Origin: Hyphococcus luteus
Lineage (GTDB): Bacteria; Pseudomonadota; Alphaproteobacteria; Caulobacterales; Parvularculaceae
NCBI RefSeq assembly: GCF_002943565.1
Contig: NZ_PJCH01000017.1
Coordinates: forward strand, 433,167 to 497,166
DNA length: 64,000 nt
Direction: 5' to 3'
Position numbers and translations under genes: made by a program. Within the stretch, counting starts at the first letter, position 1; every line of letters starts with the position of its first letter. Below are positions 10,037 through 18,981 of this stretch, in pieces. The notes beneath the pieces are model-generated. The model was given only the letters and a program-made list of their open reading frames with translations. It did not search any database and was not told the origin of the DNA.

Positions 10037-10219
10037 TTAGTCTTCTTTAGGCTCGAGCACCTGACGGCCGCGATATTTGCCGGTTTTCAGATCGATATGG
10101 TGCGGACGGCGCAATTCGCCGGAGTCCTGATCCTCGATATAGCTCGCCTGGCCGAGCTTGTCGTGGCTGCGGCGCATGCCCCGCTTGGCGGAGGTGACTT
10201 TTCTCTTCGGGACGGCCAT
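10037..10219 (-). CDS. rpmF: 50S ribosomal protein L32
   Basis: 60 residues, with the invariant start [20 protein letters not shown] and the C-terminal [16 protein letters not shown] found in alphaproteobacterial L32. An AGAGG ribosome-binding site is five bases from the ATG, so upstream in-frame codons are excluded. It lacks the zinc-binding Cys pairs of the C+ form, as usual for this group. Confidence 0.97.
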   Translation of the reverse strand: MAVPKRKVTSAKRGMRRSHDKLGQASYIEDQDSGELRRPHHIDLKTGKYRGRQVLEPKED

Positions 10220-10480
10220 GGAAACCTCTAAATCGTCAATCGCTGTCGCGCGCCGGATCGGCGGAGCCTCGGGGCCCGCCCGGCGCAAACGCTGGAATGG
10301 GAAGCCCGGTCGTCTAAGCCAGGACGCCCGGCTTGGCAAGGCCATCTTGCGCCCGGGGCCGGTTTTTTTCCCCAGATTAACCAGAATCCTGCGATTTGCG
10401 AGTTTCCCTCAAGGCGCTGGAAAGCGGAACGCCTTATGCTGGGCCCATATCGGCTCTGTCATCCTTGGGGGGATTTTTCA

Positions 10481-10909
10481 TTGCGCGCTCTTTTCCTGTT
10501 CTCGTCGGCCTTCGCCCTGGCGTGCGCCTGTGCATGTAACGCGCAGGCTGAGGACCGGCCCCGCCATGACGTCCGCGCGACGGCGCCCCAAAGCGGCGGC
10601 CTTTTCGTGGATTTGATGGCGGCCGATTTTTACGAAACGAGCCTCAGGCTTTCCCAGGCGCAGCGCATCGAGGCGCAAACCGCGCGGCGCTATCTGACGC
10701 TGGATGCGGCCGGGCGCGCCCGGTTCCGGGCGGCGCGCAAACGGCAATGGCGGGAAATGAGCGAGGCCGAGCGGCAAGCGCTCAGAGGGGCCAAACGCCC
10801 GCGTTTCGATAATCTCGACGAAACGCAAAAACAGACTTTCCGGCGGATCGCAGCCGAAACGCTGGGCGCCGGATCCGGACCTGCATCGCAGTCCCGGGAC
10901 GACATCTAA
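10481..10909 (+). CDS. Exported protein of unknown function
   Basis: 142 residues from a TTG that follows a GGGGGG ribosome-binding site eight bases away; this start puts a clean signal peptide (LRALFLFSSAFALACACA) at the N-terminus, while an ATG 45 bases upstream would bury it. The mature part is Arg/Ala-rich and helical (LRLSQAQRIEAQTARRYLTL, RKRQWREMSEAERQALRG), somewhat like DUF3106-type periplasmic proteins, but this is a weak impression. It is followed convergently by the Sel1-like gene. Confidence 0.55.
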   Translation: MRALFLFSSAFALACACACNAQAEDRPRHDVRATAPQSGGLFVDLMAADFYETSLRLSQAQRIEAQTARRYLTLDAAGRARFRAARKRQWREMSEAERQALRGAKRPRFDNLDETQKQTFRRIAAETLGAGSGPASQSRDDI

Positions 10910-10923
10910 CCTTCCGCAGGTCT

Positions 10924-11208
10924 TTAAGCGTTTGGACGGGCGCGATGCGTCGCGAGATATTCGCGCGCCAGCCTTTGCGCTTCGGCGATCTCTTCCGGCG
11001 TCATTTCGTTGGCGAGCTCGGCGCGATAGGCGCGCGCTTCGAGATTGCCCTGCATGGCCGCGAGATTGAACCATTTATGCGCATTGATCAGATCGAACGC
11101 GCCTTCCTCTCCGCCCGTCGAAGCCGCAAGGCCGAGACGGTACATTTCTGAGTCACTCAAGAACGGCTCGGCCGCTTCGAGCGCTTCCACACCCATGGCG
11201 ATTGTCAT
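10924..11208 (-). CDS. Small Sel1-like repeat protein
   Basis: 94 residues carrying one SEL1-type repeat pair: MYRLGLAASTGG followed by AHKWFNLAAMQGN and then EMTPEEIAEAQRLAREYLA, the form common in small alphaproteobacterial proteins. No signal peptide. The ATG has AAGGGG eight bases upstream. Sel1 repeats mediate protein-protein contacts; the partner is unknown. It is separated from the DUF6491-type gene upstream by a strong terminator. Confidence 0.75.
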   Translation of the reverse strand: MTIAMGVEALEAAEPFLSDSEMYRLGLAASTGGEEGAFDLINAHKWFNLAAMQGNLEARAYRAELANEMTPEEIAEAQRLAREYLATHRARPNA

Positions 11209-11370
11209 TGTTGACGCCCCTTCATTATTTGCACGCCCGCCCGCTTCCCGTGCGAACGGATTAACCATGAGAAGGATGAAAGAGCTGAGGCTAAAATCCC
11301 GTTAATAACGAATTAGCGATTTGTTTACGTCCTGGAAAGATTGCGTTAAGATTTCAGAAAATCTGTATAC

Positions 11371-11408
11371 AAACAAAAGCGCCGGACTTTCGCCCGGCGC
11401 TTTTGTTT
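11371..11408. terminator. Strong bidirectional intrinsic terminator
   Basis: A 15-base perfect stem (11371-11385 with 11394-11408) has a GC core and A-rich/T-rich outer arms, giving a U-run in either direction. It lies 22 bases past the stop of the minus-strand DUF6491-type gene. Confidence 0.85.
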
Positions 11409-11429
11409 CTTGCGATGAAGCTTTGCGCC

Positions 11430-11855
11430 TTACGGCTGGTCGGTCTCGGAAATTTCATTCAGCTTTTCAAAATCTCCGAGGCTGCAAGAACCCAGAGGAT
11501 TGCCGAAACTATCCATGACCCGGATGATGTCGCCGCGGCACATCCTGCCGATGACGGCGTCATGGACATACCGCTCCTCGCGTGCAAGGCCGATGCATCT
11601 GCCGTTGAGCTCATTGAGATAGACCTCGCCGCCCGCCTCAACCAGCATGGCGTAATCGTCGATCACGTCGGTGTCGCGCACGCTGCGCAGGGACAGGCAG
11701 GACACCGTCTCGCCTGTCTTTTCATATTTCGACAGAATGTCTTCGTCCTTGTTCGGCCGCGCGAACGCACTTGCAAAAACGCCCGCGGCGATCAAAGCGG
11801 CCGCACAAACGGCGCCGCCACGCGCTGCGCGCGAGACCGGGCGTGTCGGTTTCAT
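11430..11855 (-). CDS. Exported DUF6491-type protein, paralogue 1
   Basis: 141 residues with an N-terminal signal/anchor (GGAVCAAALIAAGVFASAFA). The mature part has CLSLRSVRDTDVIDDYAMLV, then a central strand pair with NELNGRCIGLA, then MCRGDIIRVMDSFGNPLGSC and a final FEKL. The same ordered motifs occur in the gene just upstream, so the two are paralogues. I recall this pattern as DUF6491, small periplasmic or lipoproteins of unknown role; three pairs of conserved Cys suggest disulphides. It starts 17 bases after the upstream gene and ends at the terminator at 11371-11408. Confidence 0.7.
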   Translation of the reverse strand: MKPTRPVSRAARGGAVCAAALIAAGVFASAFARPNKDEDILSKYEKTGETVSCLSLRSVRDTDVIDDYAMLVEAGGEVYLNELNGRCIGLAREERYVHDAVIGRMCRGDIIRVMDSFGNPLGSCSLGDFEKLNEISETDQP

Positions 11856-11871
11856 ATGCCGGGCGCCCACG

Positions 11872-12285
11872 CTAGTTTTCTTCCGCTGGGGCGTCTTCCA
11901 GCTTTTCAAATTCATTGAGGCCGCAGGAGCCCGTCGTCATGTCGGTCATGTTGTCGACGACCGTGACGATCTGACCGCTGCAGAGCTGATTAATCGACGT
12001 TTTATACTGGATGTAGTTGCCGGTCCGACTTGCGCCCGAACAGCGGTTTGAAAGCGAGTTGAGATAATGGTCGCCGTTCCTGGTCTCAATCAGGAAATGA
12101 TAATCGTCGATGGCGTCGATCGAGCGGATCTGGGTGAGACTGAGGCAAGACCGCATCTCGCCGGTCTGCTTGAACGCCGAAAGGCGCTCCGCCGCTTTCT
12201 CAGATAGCTCCGGTTTTGACGCGGCTGTCGCACAGCCGGCGCCGGCAAGCGCAATCATGCCCGCCAACAGCAAATTCTTTTTCAT
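11872..12285 (-). CDS. DUF6491-type lipoprotein, paralogue 2
   Basis: 137 residues. MKKNLLLAGMIALAGAGC is a lipoprotein signal, and GGAGGAAGTT precedes the ATG. The body repeats the paralogue's motifs: CLSLTQIRSIDAIDDYHFLI, LNSLSNRCSGASR, QLCSGQIVTVVDN, GSCGLNEFEKL. It is the first gene of a two-gene unit with paralogue 1. The function of the family is not known to me. Confidence 0.7.
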   Translation of the reverse strand: MKKNLLLAGMIALAGAGCATAASKPELSEKAAERLSAFKQTGEMRSCLSLTQIRSIDAIDDYHFLIETRNGDHYLNSLSNRCSGASRTGNYIQYKTSINQLCSGQIVTVVDNMTDMTTGSCGLNEFEKLEDAPAEEN

Positions 12286-12451
12286 AACTTCCTCCGTGCG
12301 CCCAGCCCGGGGACGCTGACGCGGGGGCGCGCCTTGCGTCAGGGCGTATATAAGCCATATTTCCGGAACACGCGAAATGATCGAAATCAATTTCGCGCGA
12401 GGACGACTCTTCCGCCCTCGACGGGCTTTGCCAGCGCTTCCGGATCGGGCT

Positions 12452-13495
12452 CTAGTCGGAAAGCTGATAGCCCGGCGTCGAGCGTGAAATTTCGACCTCT
12501 TCGGCGTCCATATCCGCAGCGACATCTGCAAACAGCGGCGTTGAGAGATAACGCTCGCCGGTGTCGGGCAGCATGGCGAGAATGGTCGTTCCCTTGGGCG
12601 CCGATTTCGCCACTTCCATAGCGCCGCAGAAGGTCGACCCGCCGGAAATGCCGGTGAAAATCCCTTCGCGCTGGGCGAGCGCCTGTGACCATTTCATGCC
12701 TTCGGCCGGCGGCGTCTTCACGATCTGATCAATGACGCCGGCCTCCACCGCTTCGGAGGTGATTCTCGGAATGAAATCCGGCGACCAGCCCTGGATCGGA
12801 TGCGGCGTCCAGGCGGGGTGCGAGGTTTTCGGGCTGCCGTCGGCATTGCGCTCCTGCGGGGCGCCGCTCGCCAGCATCGCCGCATCCGGCGGTTCGCACA
12901 CGACGATCTTGGTGTCGGGGCTTTCTTTTTTGAGAACCCGGGAGACGCCCGTCAGCGTGCCGCCAGTGCCGAAGCCGGTCACCCAATAATCGAGCTTTTC
13001 GCCCTTGAACGCATCCACGATTTCGCGGCCCGTCGTGCGCTCATGCATGTCGGGATTGGCTTCGTTCTCGAACTGGCGCGTCAAGAACCAGCCGTTCTTG
13101 TCGGCGAGCTCTTTCGCCTTTTCCACCATGCCGGTGCCTTTTTGCGCCGCCGGGGTCAGGATCACTTTCGCGCCGAGAAAGCGCATCAGCTTGCGCCGCT
13201 CCACGGAGAAACTTTCCGCCATGGTGACGACCAGCGGATAGCCCTTTGCGGCGCAGACCATGGCGAGGCCGATGCCGGTGTTGCCGCTCGTCGCTTCGAC
13301 GACGGTCTGGCCCGGTTTCAAATCCCCGGACTTTTCCGCCGCTTCGATGACGCCAAGCGCCAGGCGGTCTTTCACCGAGCTCAAGGGATTGAAATATTCG
13401 CATTTAACGAAAAGGTTCACCCCTTCCGGCGCAAGACGGTTGATGCGGATGACGGGCGTATCGCCGACCGTGCCCAGTATGCTGTCGTATTTCAT
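12452..13495 (-). CDS. cysK: Cysteine synthase A (O-acetylserine sulfhydrylase)
   Basis: 347 residues. The PLP lysine lies in NPLSSVKDRLALGVI, the substrate loop is EATSGNTGIGLAMV, and the phosphate-binding loop GFGTGGTLTGVSRVL follows. It makes cysteine from O-acetylserine and sulfide. GGAGAG lies ahead of the ATG. The C-terminus is about 25-30 residues longer than in E. coli CysK and acidic. A cystathionine beta-synthase-like role is less likely because no CBS domains are present. Confidence 0.93.
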   Translation of the reverse strand: MKYDSILGTVGDTPVIRINRLAPEGVNLFVKCEYFNPLSSVKDRLALGVIEAAEKSGDLKPGQTVVEATSGNTGIGLAMVCAAKGYPLVVTMAESFSVERRKLMRFLGAKVILTPAAQKGTGMVEKAKELADKNGWFLTRQFENEANPDMHERTTGREIVDAFKGEKLDYWVTGFGTGGTLTGVSRVLKKESPDTKIVVCEPPDAAMLASGAPQERNADGSPKTSHPAWTPHPIQGWSPDFIPRITSEAVEAGVIDQIVKTPPAEGMKWSQALAQREGIFTGISGGSTFCGAMEVAKSAPKGTTILAMLPDTGERYLSTPLFADVAADMDAEEVEISRSTPGYQLSD

Positions 13496-13630
13496 GGCGT
13501 TCTCTCCAGAGTTCGGCCGCGGTTTTACGCCTTCACAGCCCTGCCTTCAATGCGCGGGACCGTCTGGAGCAAGCAGCATTTCTAAAGCGGTTTCGACTAT
13601 TTCTCTTAGGCGACGCGGCCGCAGCCCAAG

Positions 13631-15046
13631 TTACTCGCCTGTCCCGCCAGCCAGCTCTTTCAAAATGACGCTCCAGTGATCGAGCCCGCCATAGAATGCG
13701 TCGACGGCGAGCCGTTCATTCAGCCCGTGGGCGTACATGTCGCTGGGCTTCGACCAGGCGCCGGAGATGGCGACGGTGTCATAGCCTTTTGTTCTGTAAT
13801 GCATGCCGTCAGTGCCGCCGGATTCCATGTAAGGGATCACCGGCGCGTCGACGCCGCGCGCCGCGAGCGAGGCTTCAATGGCCGCCAGCACGTCCGGGCG
13901 CAATTTCGATTCAGGGCTTTCCGTGACGTCGGTGATCAGTTCGAACTGAACCGCGTCGTTATCGACGACGTCTTTCAGGGTTTCTTCCGTCGCCTTGGCG
14001 CCGACGCCGGGGAATATCCGGCAATTGACGGTCGCCGTCGCCGATTGCGGCAGCGCATTTTCCGCATGACCGGCGCGCAGCATGGTGGCGATGCAGGTCG
14101 TGCCGGTCGTCCCGACGGTTTCCGGATCGGCGCGCAATGTTTTGACGGCCTTCTTGTTTTTCGGGTTGTCGGCGAAGGCGATCATCGCGTCGCCGAGCTC
14201 GCCCGGCGTCACGGCGCCCGCCGCCTTGAAATAGGCGCGGGTCAAATCGGAGTAGCGCACCGGAAATTCATACGCCTCGATTTTTTCAAGCGCGTGCGCG
14301 AGCTCGTAGATGGCGTTGTCGGCGCGCGGACGGGAGGAATGCCCGCCTGGATTGGTGATCGTCAGTTCGAAGGTCGCGAATGTTTTTTCCGCGCCCTGCA
14401 CGCCGTAAAAGATGGGCGAGCCGTCCGGCGCCAGAACGCCGCCGCCGGCGTCGCTGTTTAAAACAAACGCCGGATCGATATTTTCGGCCACATACTCCGC
14501 CTGCGCCCGGGTCGAGATCATGCCGGTCTCTTCGTCGCCGGAAAAGACGAGCACGAGATCGCGGTTCGGCGTCCAGCCTTCTTCTTTGAGCCGAATAAAG
14601 GTCTGGGTCAGATTTGTAACGCCGTATTTGTTGTCCATCGTGCCGCGGCCGAAAAAGTATCCGTCTTCCTCGATCAGCGTGAAGGGCGGGCGCTCCCAGT
14701 CCTTAGCCAGCGCATCGACCACATCCATGTGACCGAGCAAAACGATTGGCTTCTTCGCCGGCTCGCCATCGGCGCGGTAATAAACCATGAGCCCTTGGGT
14801 GTGTTCGCCGTCGCTGTCGTAATCCGTGACCTCAATGTCGCTGTCGGCGAAACCGGCGTCTTTCAACTCGCCTGCAAGATACTCGACCATGGCCGGCACC
14901 TGTTCCTGCCCCCTGGCGGTGCGGAAGGAGATCACCTTTTCATAGATGTCGCGCGCTTGCTGCTCGTCGGCGGTGAGGTCGCGCGCGAAAGCCGGCGCGG
15001 CGACGGCGCACATGGCGGACGCCGCAATAAGAGTACGAAAGATCAT
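13631..15046 (-). CDS. Exported M20 family metallopeptidase
   Basis: 471 residues with a Sec signal peptide (FRTLIAASAMCAVAAPAFA). Metal-site motifs are in order: VLLGHMDVVDA (His and catalytic Asp), GRGTMDNKYGVTNLTQ (bridging Asp), FSGDEETGM (catalytic Glu). A dimerisation domain with TITNPGGHSSRPRADN follows, and the C-terminal ligand is in SGAWSKPSDMYAHGLNER. The family hydrolyses di- and tripeptides or acylated amino acids. Export points to periplasmic peptide use. The ATG has AGAGGGG upstream. Monocistronic by spacing. Confidence 0.9.
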   Translation of the reverse strand: MIFRTLIAASAMCAVAAPAFARDLTADEQQARDIYEKVISFRTARGQEQVPAMVEYLAGELKDAGFADSDIEVTDYDSDGEHTQGLMVYYRADGEPAKKPIVLLGHMDVVDALAKDWERPPFTLIEEDGYFFGRGTMDNKYGVTNLTQTFIRLKEEGWTPNRDLVLVFSGDEETGMISTRAQAEYVAENIDPAFVLNSDAGGGVLAPDGSPIFYGVQGAEKTFATFELTITNPGGHSSRPRADNAIYELAHALEKIEAYEFPVRYSDLTRAYFKAAGAVTPGELGDAMIAFADNPKNKKAVKTLRADPETVGTTGTTCIATMLRAGHAENALPQSATATVNCRIFPGVGAKATEETLKDVVDNDAVQFELITDVTESPESKLRPDVLAAIEASLAARGVDAPVIPYMESGGTDGMHYRTKGYDTVAISGAWSKPSDMYAHGLNERLAVDAFYGGLDHWSVILKELAGGTGE

Positions 15047-15172
15047 GGATAGCCCCTCTTGAAAATGCAGCGGCCAGGGCCGCTCTAGGGAGCTAGCTTA
15101 TCGGAATTCGCCCAAAGCGCGACAGGCAAGATCGGCGCAGGGTTCTTCGCACCCGCACAACGGTTTGAAGCC

Positions 15173-16678
15173 TCACTCGACGCCGAGCTTTTTCTTCAAA
15201 ATCTCGTTCACGGCTTGCGGATTGGCCTTGCCCTGCGAGGCCTTCATCACCTGGCCGACGAACCAGCCCATGGTCTTGGGCTTTTCCTTGACCTTTTCGG
15301 CCTGCTCCGGATTGGCGGCGATGATCTCGTCGACGATCTTTTCGATGGCGCCGGTGTCGGTCACCTGTTTGAGGCCGCGCTTTTCGACGATGTCGGCGGG
15401 CGAACCGGTTTCCTCGCCCTCGAACATCAGCGCGAACACGTCCTTGGCGATCTTGCCGGAGATGGTGCCGTCCTTGATGAGGGAGATGAGCTCGCCGAGC
15501 TGTGCGGCGGAGACAGGGCTCGTCTCGATGTCTTTGTCCGCCTTGTTGAGCGCGCCGAAAAGCTCGCCCGTCACCCAGTTGGAGGCGAGCTTGCCGTCGC
15601 CGCATTTCGCTACTTCCTCGAAGTAAGCGGCGCTCGCCTTGTCGGCGGCGAGAACGGAGGCGTCGTAAGCGGAAAGCCCGTATTCGTTGATGAAGCGGTG
15701 CTTTTTGGCGTCGGGAAGTTCGGGCAGGCCCGCCTTGATCTCGTCGACCCAGGCCTGATCGAATTCCAGCGGCAGAAGATCCGGGTCCGGAAAATAGCGA
15801 TAATCATGCGCGTCTTCTTTCGAACGCATGGTGCGGGTCGTCCCCGACTTCACGTCGAAGAGGCGCGTTTCCTGATCGATCTCGCCGCCGCCTTCGAGCA
15901 CTTCGATCTGGCGGCGCGCTTCATAATCGATCACCTGTTTCACATAGCGGATCGAGTTGACATTCTTGGTTTCCGTGCGCGTGCCGAGATGGCTGAAATC
16001 GCCGGTCTCTTTGAACTTCTCGTAACTGCCCGCGCGGCAAACGGAGACGTTGACGTCGGCGCGCATGGAGCCTTCCTCCATATTCCCGTCACACGTTCCC
16101 AGATAGCGCACGATGGAGCGCAGCTTGGTGAAATAGGCAGCGCCCTCCTCCGCCGTGCGCATGTGGGGCTTCGAGACGATCTCCATCAGCGCCACGCCGG
16201 ACCGGTTCAAATCGACGTAGGATTCCTTCGGCGCAAGATCGTGGATCGACTTGCCGGCGTCCTGCTCGAGATGCAGCCGCTCGATGCCGACCGTGATGGT
16301 CTCGCCGGGCTCGACCTCGACCTCGACCTCGCCCTCCCCGACAATCGGGTCTTTATATTGCGAGATCTGATAGCCCTGCGGCAGGTCGGGATAGAAATAG
16401 TTCTTCCGGTCAAAACGCGACCAGGTGTTGATCTTGGCGTTGAGGCCGAGCCCGGTGCGGATCGCCTGTTCGACGCAGTATTTGTTGATGACCGGGAGCA
16501 TGCCCGGCATGGCGGCGTCGACAAGCGAGACATTCTCGTTCGGCCCCGCGCCATATTCGGCCGAGGCGCCCGAGAACAGTTTCGATTTCGAGCTCACCTG
16601 CGCATGGACCTCAAGGCCCACCACGACCTCCCAGTCGCCCGTCGTCCCTTGCAGCAGTTTTGTCGGCTCCGCGCCCAT
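15173..16678 (-). CDS. gatB: Asp-tRNA(Asn)/Glu-tRNA(Gln) amidotransferase subunit B
   Basis: 501 residues with [20 protein letters not shown] at the start, [48 protein letters not shown] [11 protein letters not shown] and the C-terminal Yqey-like tail domain. With GatA and GatC it amidates Glu-tRNA(Gln) and/or Asp-tRNA(Asn). It is 40 bases after the small membrane protein gene and is probably last in that minus-strand unit. gatA and gatC lie 2.3-4.3 kb upstream, separated by a plus-strand desaturase. Confidence 0.97.
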   Translation of the reverse strand: MGAEPTKLLQGTTGDWEVVVGLEVHAQVSSKSKLFSGASAEYGAGPNENVSLVDAAMPGMLPVINKYCVEQAIRTGLGLNAKINTWSRFDRKNYFYPDLPQGYQISQYKDPIVGEGEVEVEVEPGETITVGIERLHLEQDAGKSIHDLAPKESYVDLNRSGVALMEIVSKPHMRTAEEGAAYFTKLRSIVRYLGTCDGNMEEGSMRADVNVSVCRAGSYEKFKETGDFSHLGTRTETKNVNSIRYVKQVIDYEARRQIEVLEGGGEIDQETRLFDVKSGTTRTMRSKEDAHDYRYFPDPDLLPLEFDQAWVDEIKAGLPELPDAKKHRFINEYGLSAYDASVLAADKASAAYFEEVAKCGDGKLASNWVTGELFGALNKADKDIETSPVSAAQLGELISLIKDGTISGKIAKDVFALMFEGEETGSPADIVEKRGLKQVTDTGAIEKIVDEIIAANPEQAEKVKEKPKTMGWFVGQVMKASQGKANPQAVNEILKKKLGVE

Positions 16679-16717
16679 CCTGATACTTCCCTTATTTCGA
16701 ACTCGTCTCGCCCGTCT

Positions 16718-17209
16718 CTATCTTACATCGCTCCCCGGGCGCCAAGCCCCCGGCTCCAAGTCCCGGCGCGCCCGGATCGTTCCTGCGGCCAGCGCGAGGC
16801 CCAGAAGCAACCAGTTGGCAGTCTCGGCCCGCGCCGGATCGAGCAGCCGGGAGGCTTCCGTTGCGGCGAAGAGAAACCACAGATACCAGACGATTAAGGG
16901 CGGCATGAGGGTCGGCCCTTTTTCGCCCGGCATATAGACGGCCACAGCGACGCAGACCCATGCCGCGACGCCAAGCCATAACAGCGCTGTAACGGGCGTC
17001 ATTTCCGGCGGCTCGCCCAGAGCATAAAAATAAAAGGCCACGACGCAGAGATGGACCCCATGTGCGGCATAGAAAACGGCGTATAAAAAGCGTTTCAGCG
17101 CGCGTTCTTTCGATTGCGTTTCTGCGACGAACGCGATGCAGAAAACCACCAGCGAAAGACGCGCCGTCAGCCGCACGATCTCAGCAATCTGCTCGATATC
17201 TCCGCTCAC
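16718..17209 (-). CDS. Polytopic membrane protein of unknown function
   Basis: 163 residues with about five hydrophobic segments (LSLVVFCIAFVAE, FYAAHGVHLCVVAFYFYAL, ALLWLGVAAWVCVAVAVYM, LIVWYLWFLFAATEA, LLLGLALAAG). A His in the second segment is the only polar residue of note. It begins with GTG inside the stop of the hydrolase gene (four-base overlap), so the two are coupled, and gatB follows after 40 bases. No family recognised. Confidence 0.6.
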   Translation of the reverse strand: MSGDIEQIAEIVRLTARLSLVVFCIAFVAETQSKERALKRFLYAVFYAAHGVHLCVVAFYFYALGEPPEMTPVTALLWLGVAAWVCVAVAVYMPGEKGPTLMPPLIVWYLWFLFAATEASRLLDPARAETANWLLLGLALAAGTIRARRDLEPGAWRPGSDVR

Positions 17210-17967
17210 CGCGCCTCCGACCGCTCGATCACCCGCTCGATCGCCTTATGGAGGCGGCGGGGATATTGCAGCTCCAGATAATGGGTGCCGGCGGGGACGA
17301 TCTCCATCTCGCCCTTGCCGTCCGGCAGCGCGTCCATGAGCTTTCTGGCATTGGACTTCGGCACGACGGCGTCGAAATCCCCGTGCACGACCTCCACCGG
17401 CGCGGTAATGCCGGAGAGCCGGTCAAGCAGCGGGCCGATCTGCGTGCGCCGCCCGGCAACTTCCTTGCGGACTTTCAGCCAGCGGTTCGGGACATATTGC
17501 TCGATCCCCTCCACATCGCCGAGCTTTTCGATCTGCAGGGCGTAGTCATGGGGCTCCTCGATGAGCGCCGCCACGGTGACGACGCCCTTCACCGCCTCAG
17601 GGAAATCGAGCGCGGTTTTGAGCGCCAGCTCGCCGCCATAGGAGACGCCGAGCGTCACGATCTTCTTGTCGCCGAAATCGCCGCCCCCGCATGATTTCGG
17701 CAGGAAGGGCCGCGCCGCCGCCACCTGGTCGTCGAAATCGGTATAGACTTGGGGCTGGCGCCGTCCGAAGCCGGGCCGCGACAGAACGACCATGTCGAGC
17801 CCCGGCGGCGCTGTCAGCAAAAACCGGGTGAAGAGAAGCTTGTTGCAGGGCGTGCCCGGAAAGACGATGACCCGCCACTCGCCCTCTCCCGCCCGGTGAA
17901 ACGCGTCGTTTTCCAGCGGCTCGGGCAAAGGCGCGACATAGCTGATCTCTTTAAAATCGCCGAACAT
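17206..17967 (-). CDS. Alpha/beta-fold hydrolase
   Basis: 253 residues. The nucleophile elbow is TLGVSYGGELAL (Ser), the acid is probably the Asp in HGDFDAVVP, and the His is in PAGTHYLELQYP. The oxyanion strand is WRVIVFPGTPCNKLLF. No signal peptide, so cytoplasmic. Esterases, haloperoxidases and acyl hydrolases share this layout, so the substrate cannot be named. It leads a likely operon with the small membrane protein and gatB. Confidence 0.8.
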   Translation of the reverse strand: MFGDFKEISYVAPLPEPLENDAFHRAGEGEWRVIVFPGTPCNKLLFTRFLLTAPPGLDMVVLSRPGFGRRQPQVYTDFDDQVAAARPFLPKSCGGGDFGDKKIVTLGVSYGGELALKTALDFPEAVKGVVTVAALIEEPHDYALQIEKLGDVEGIEQYVPNRWLKVRKEVAGRRTQIGPLLDRLSGITAPVEVVHGDFDAVVPKSNARKLMDALPDGKGEMEIVPAGTHYLELQYPRRLHKAIERVIERSEAR

Positions 17968-18062
17968 GACGCGTGAGCCCCTTGATCTCGCTCAAATTGT
18001 TTCGATCTAAAATTATGCTACACTGATAAGTGTCCGGAAAGAGCCGGAACAGGAGAGATTGC

Positions 18063-18977
18063 GTGTCCGTTGAAGAGGTTCAATCCCTGAGGGATATGAA
18101 AATCCTCGCCGCTACTGAAACCAAGGGGTTCCAGTGGCCGACGCTCGTCTTTTCGCTGCTCGTCATCTCCATGACCGTTCTCGGCATCGCGCTCGGCGCC
18201 ATGGGCGTCGTTCCGCTCTGGGGCGCGATGATCTGGAACGCCTTCTGGATGGCGCAGGGCTACACCGCCGCCCATGAATGCGCCCACCACAATATCAACG
18301 GCCGTCACCGCAAACTGCGCTGGCTGAACGATGTTTTCGGCGTCGCCGGCTTTTCCTTCACGCTGCATTCCTACACCGTGCATCGCCATGTTCACCGGCT
18401 TCACCACGCGCACACCAACGATCCCGAGCGCGACACCGACGCGTGGGTCTCCGACGCGCCGAACCTTCCGATGGCGATCCTGAGAGCGCTCGGCTTTTAC
18501 TTTTACACCAACTATTTCGTCTTCAAGATTTATCCGCTGGTTCAGGACAAGCGGAAATTTCTGATCCGCGCGGTTCTGGAAACGGCGGTCCCTTTCGCGA
18601 TCATCATCACGCTGTCGCTCATGGGCTATTGGCGCGAAGTCCTGATGCTGTCGGTCATTCCGACGATCCTGACCTTCGCCCTTGTCAGCTTCTGCATTGA
18701 CTGGCTGCCGCACCATTATGAAGGCGATCACAGCGATCCGATGAAACAGACTTTTATCGTGGTGCCGTCAAAAGGCTTGCGCGGCTGGCTGATGAAATGG
18801 GCGTATAATTTTCACAATTACCACCTGATCCATCATCTCGTCCCGGGCATTCCCTGGTATGCGCTGGAGCGCGTCTTCGGAAAGTCGGAGAGATTCCTGC
18901 AAGACGCCGGCGCGCGGATTTATTATCCCGGCGATGAAAAAGCCGCCCTCCCCGCCGGCTCAGGCGCGCACGCTTAA
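18063..18977 (+). CDS. Membrane fatty acid desaturase
   Basis: 304 residues from a GTG preceded by AGGAGAG; a GTG 33 bases upstream has no ribosome-binding site. Three histidine boxes mark the di-iron centre: HECAHH at about residue 71, HRHVHRLHHAH from about 107 and HNYHLIHH from about 251. Hydrophobic segments lie before, between and after them. Such enzymes introduce double bonds into membrane acyl chains or hydroxylate carotenoids or sterols; the HECAHH and HNYHLIHH forms fit the fatty acid desaturase superfamily but do not fix regiospecificity. It is a lone plus-strand gene ending five bases from convergent gatA. Confidence 0.85.
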   Translation: MSVEEVQSLRDMKILAATETKGFQWPTLVFSLLVISMTVLGIALGAMGVVPLWGAMIWNAFWMAQGYTAAHECAHHNINGRHRKLRWLNDVFGVAGFSFTLHSYTVHRHVHRLHHAHTNDPERDTDAWVSDAPNLPMAILRALGFYFYTNYFVFKIYPLVQDKRKFLIRAVLETAVPFAIIITLSLMGYWREVLMLSVIPTILTFALVSFCIDWLPHHYEGDHSDPMKQTFIVVPSKGLRGWLMKWAYNFHNYHLIHHLVPGIPWYALERVFGKSERFLQDAGARIYYPGDEKAALPAGSGAHA

Positions 18978-18981
18978 CCCC

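Noticed and set aside
15215..16897. 560-codon plus-strand open frame opposite gatB
   Set aside because: Composition follows the codon bias of gatB, which is a clear full-length match.
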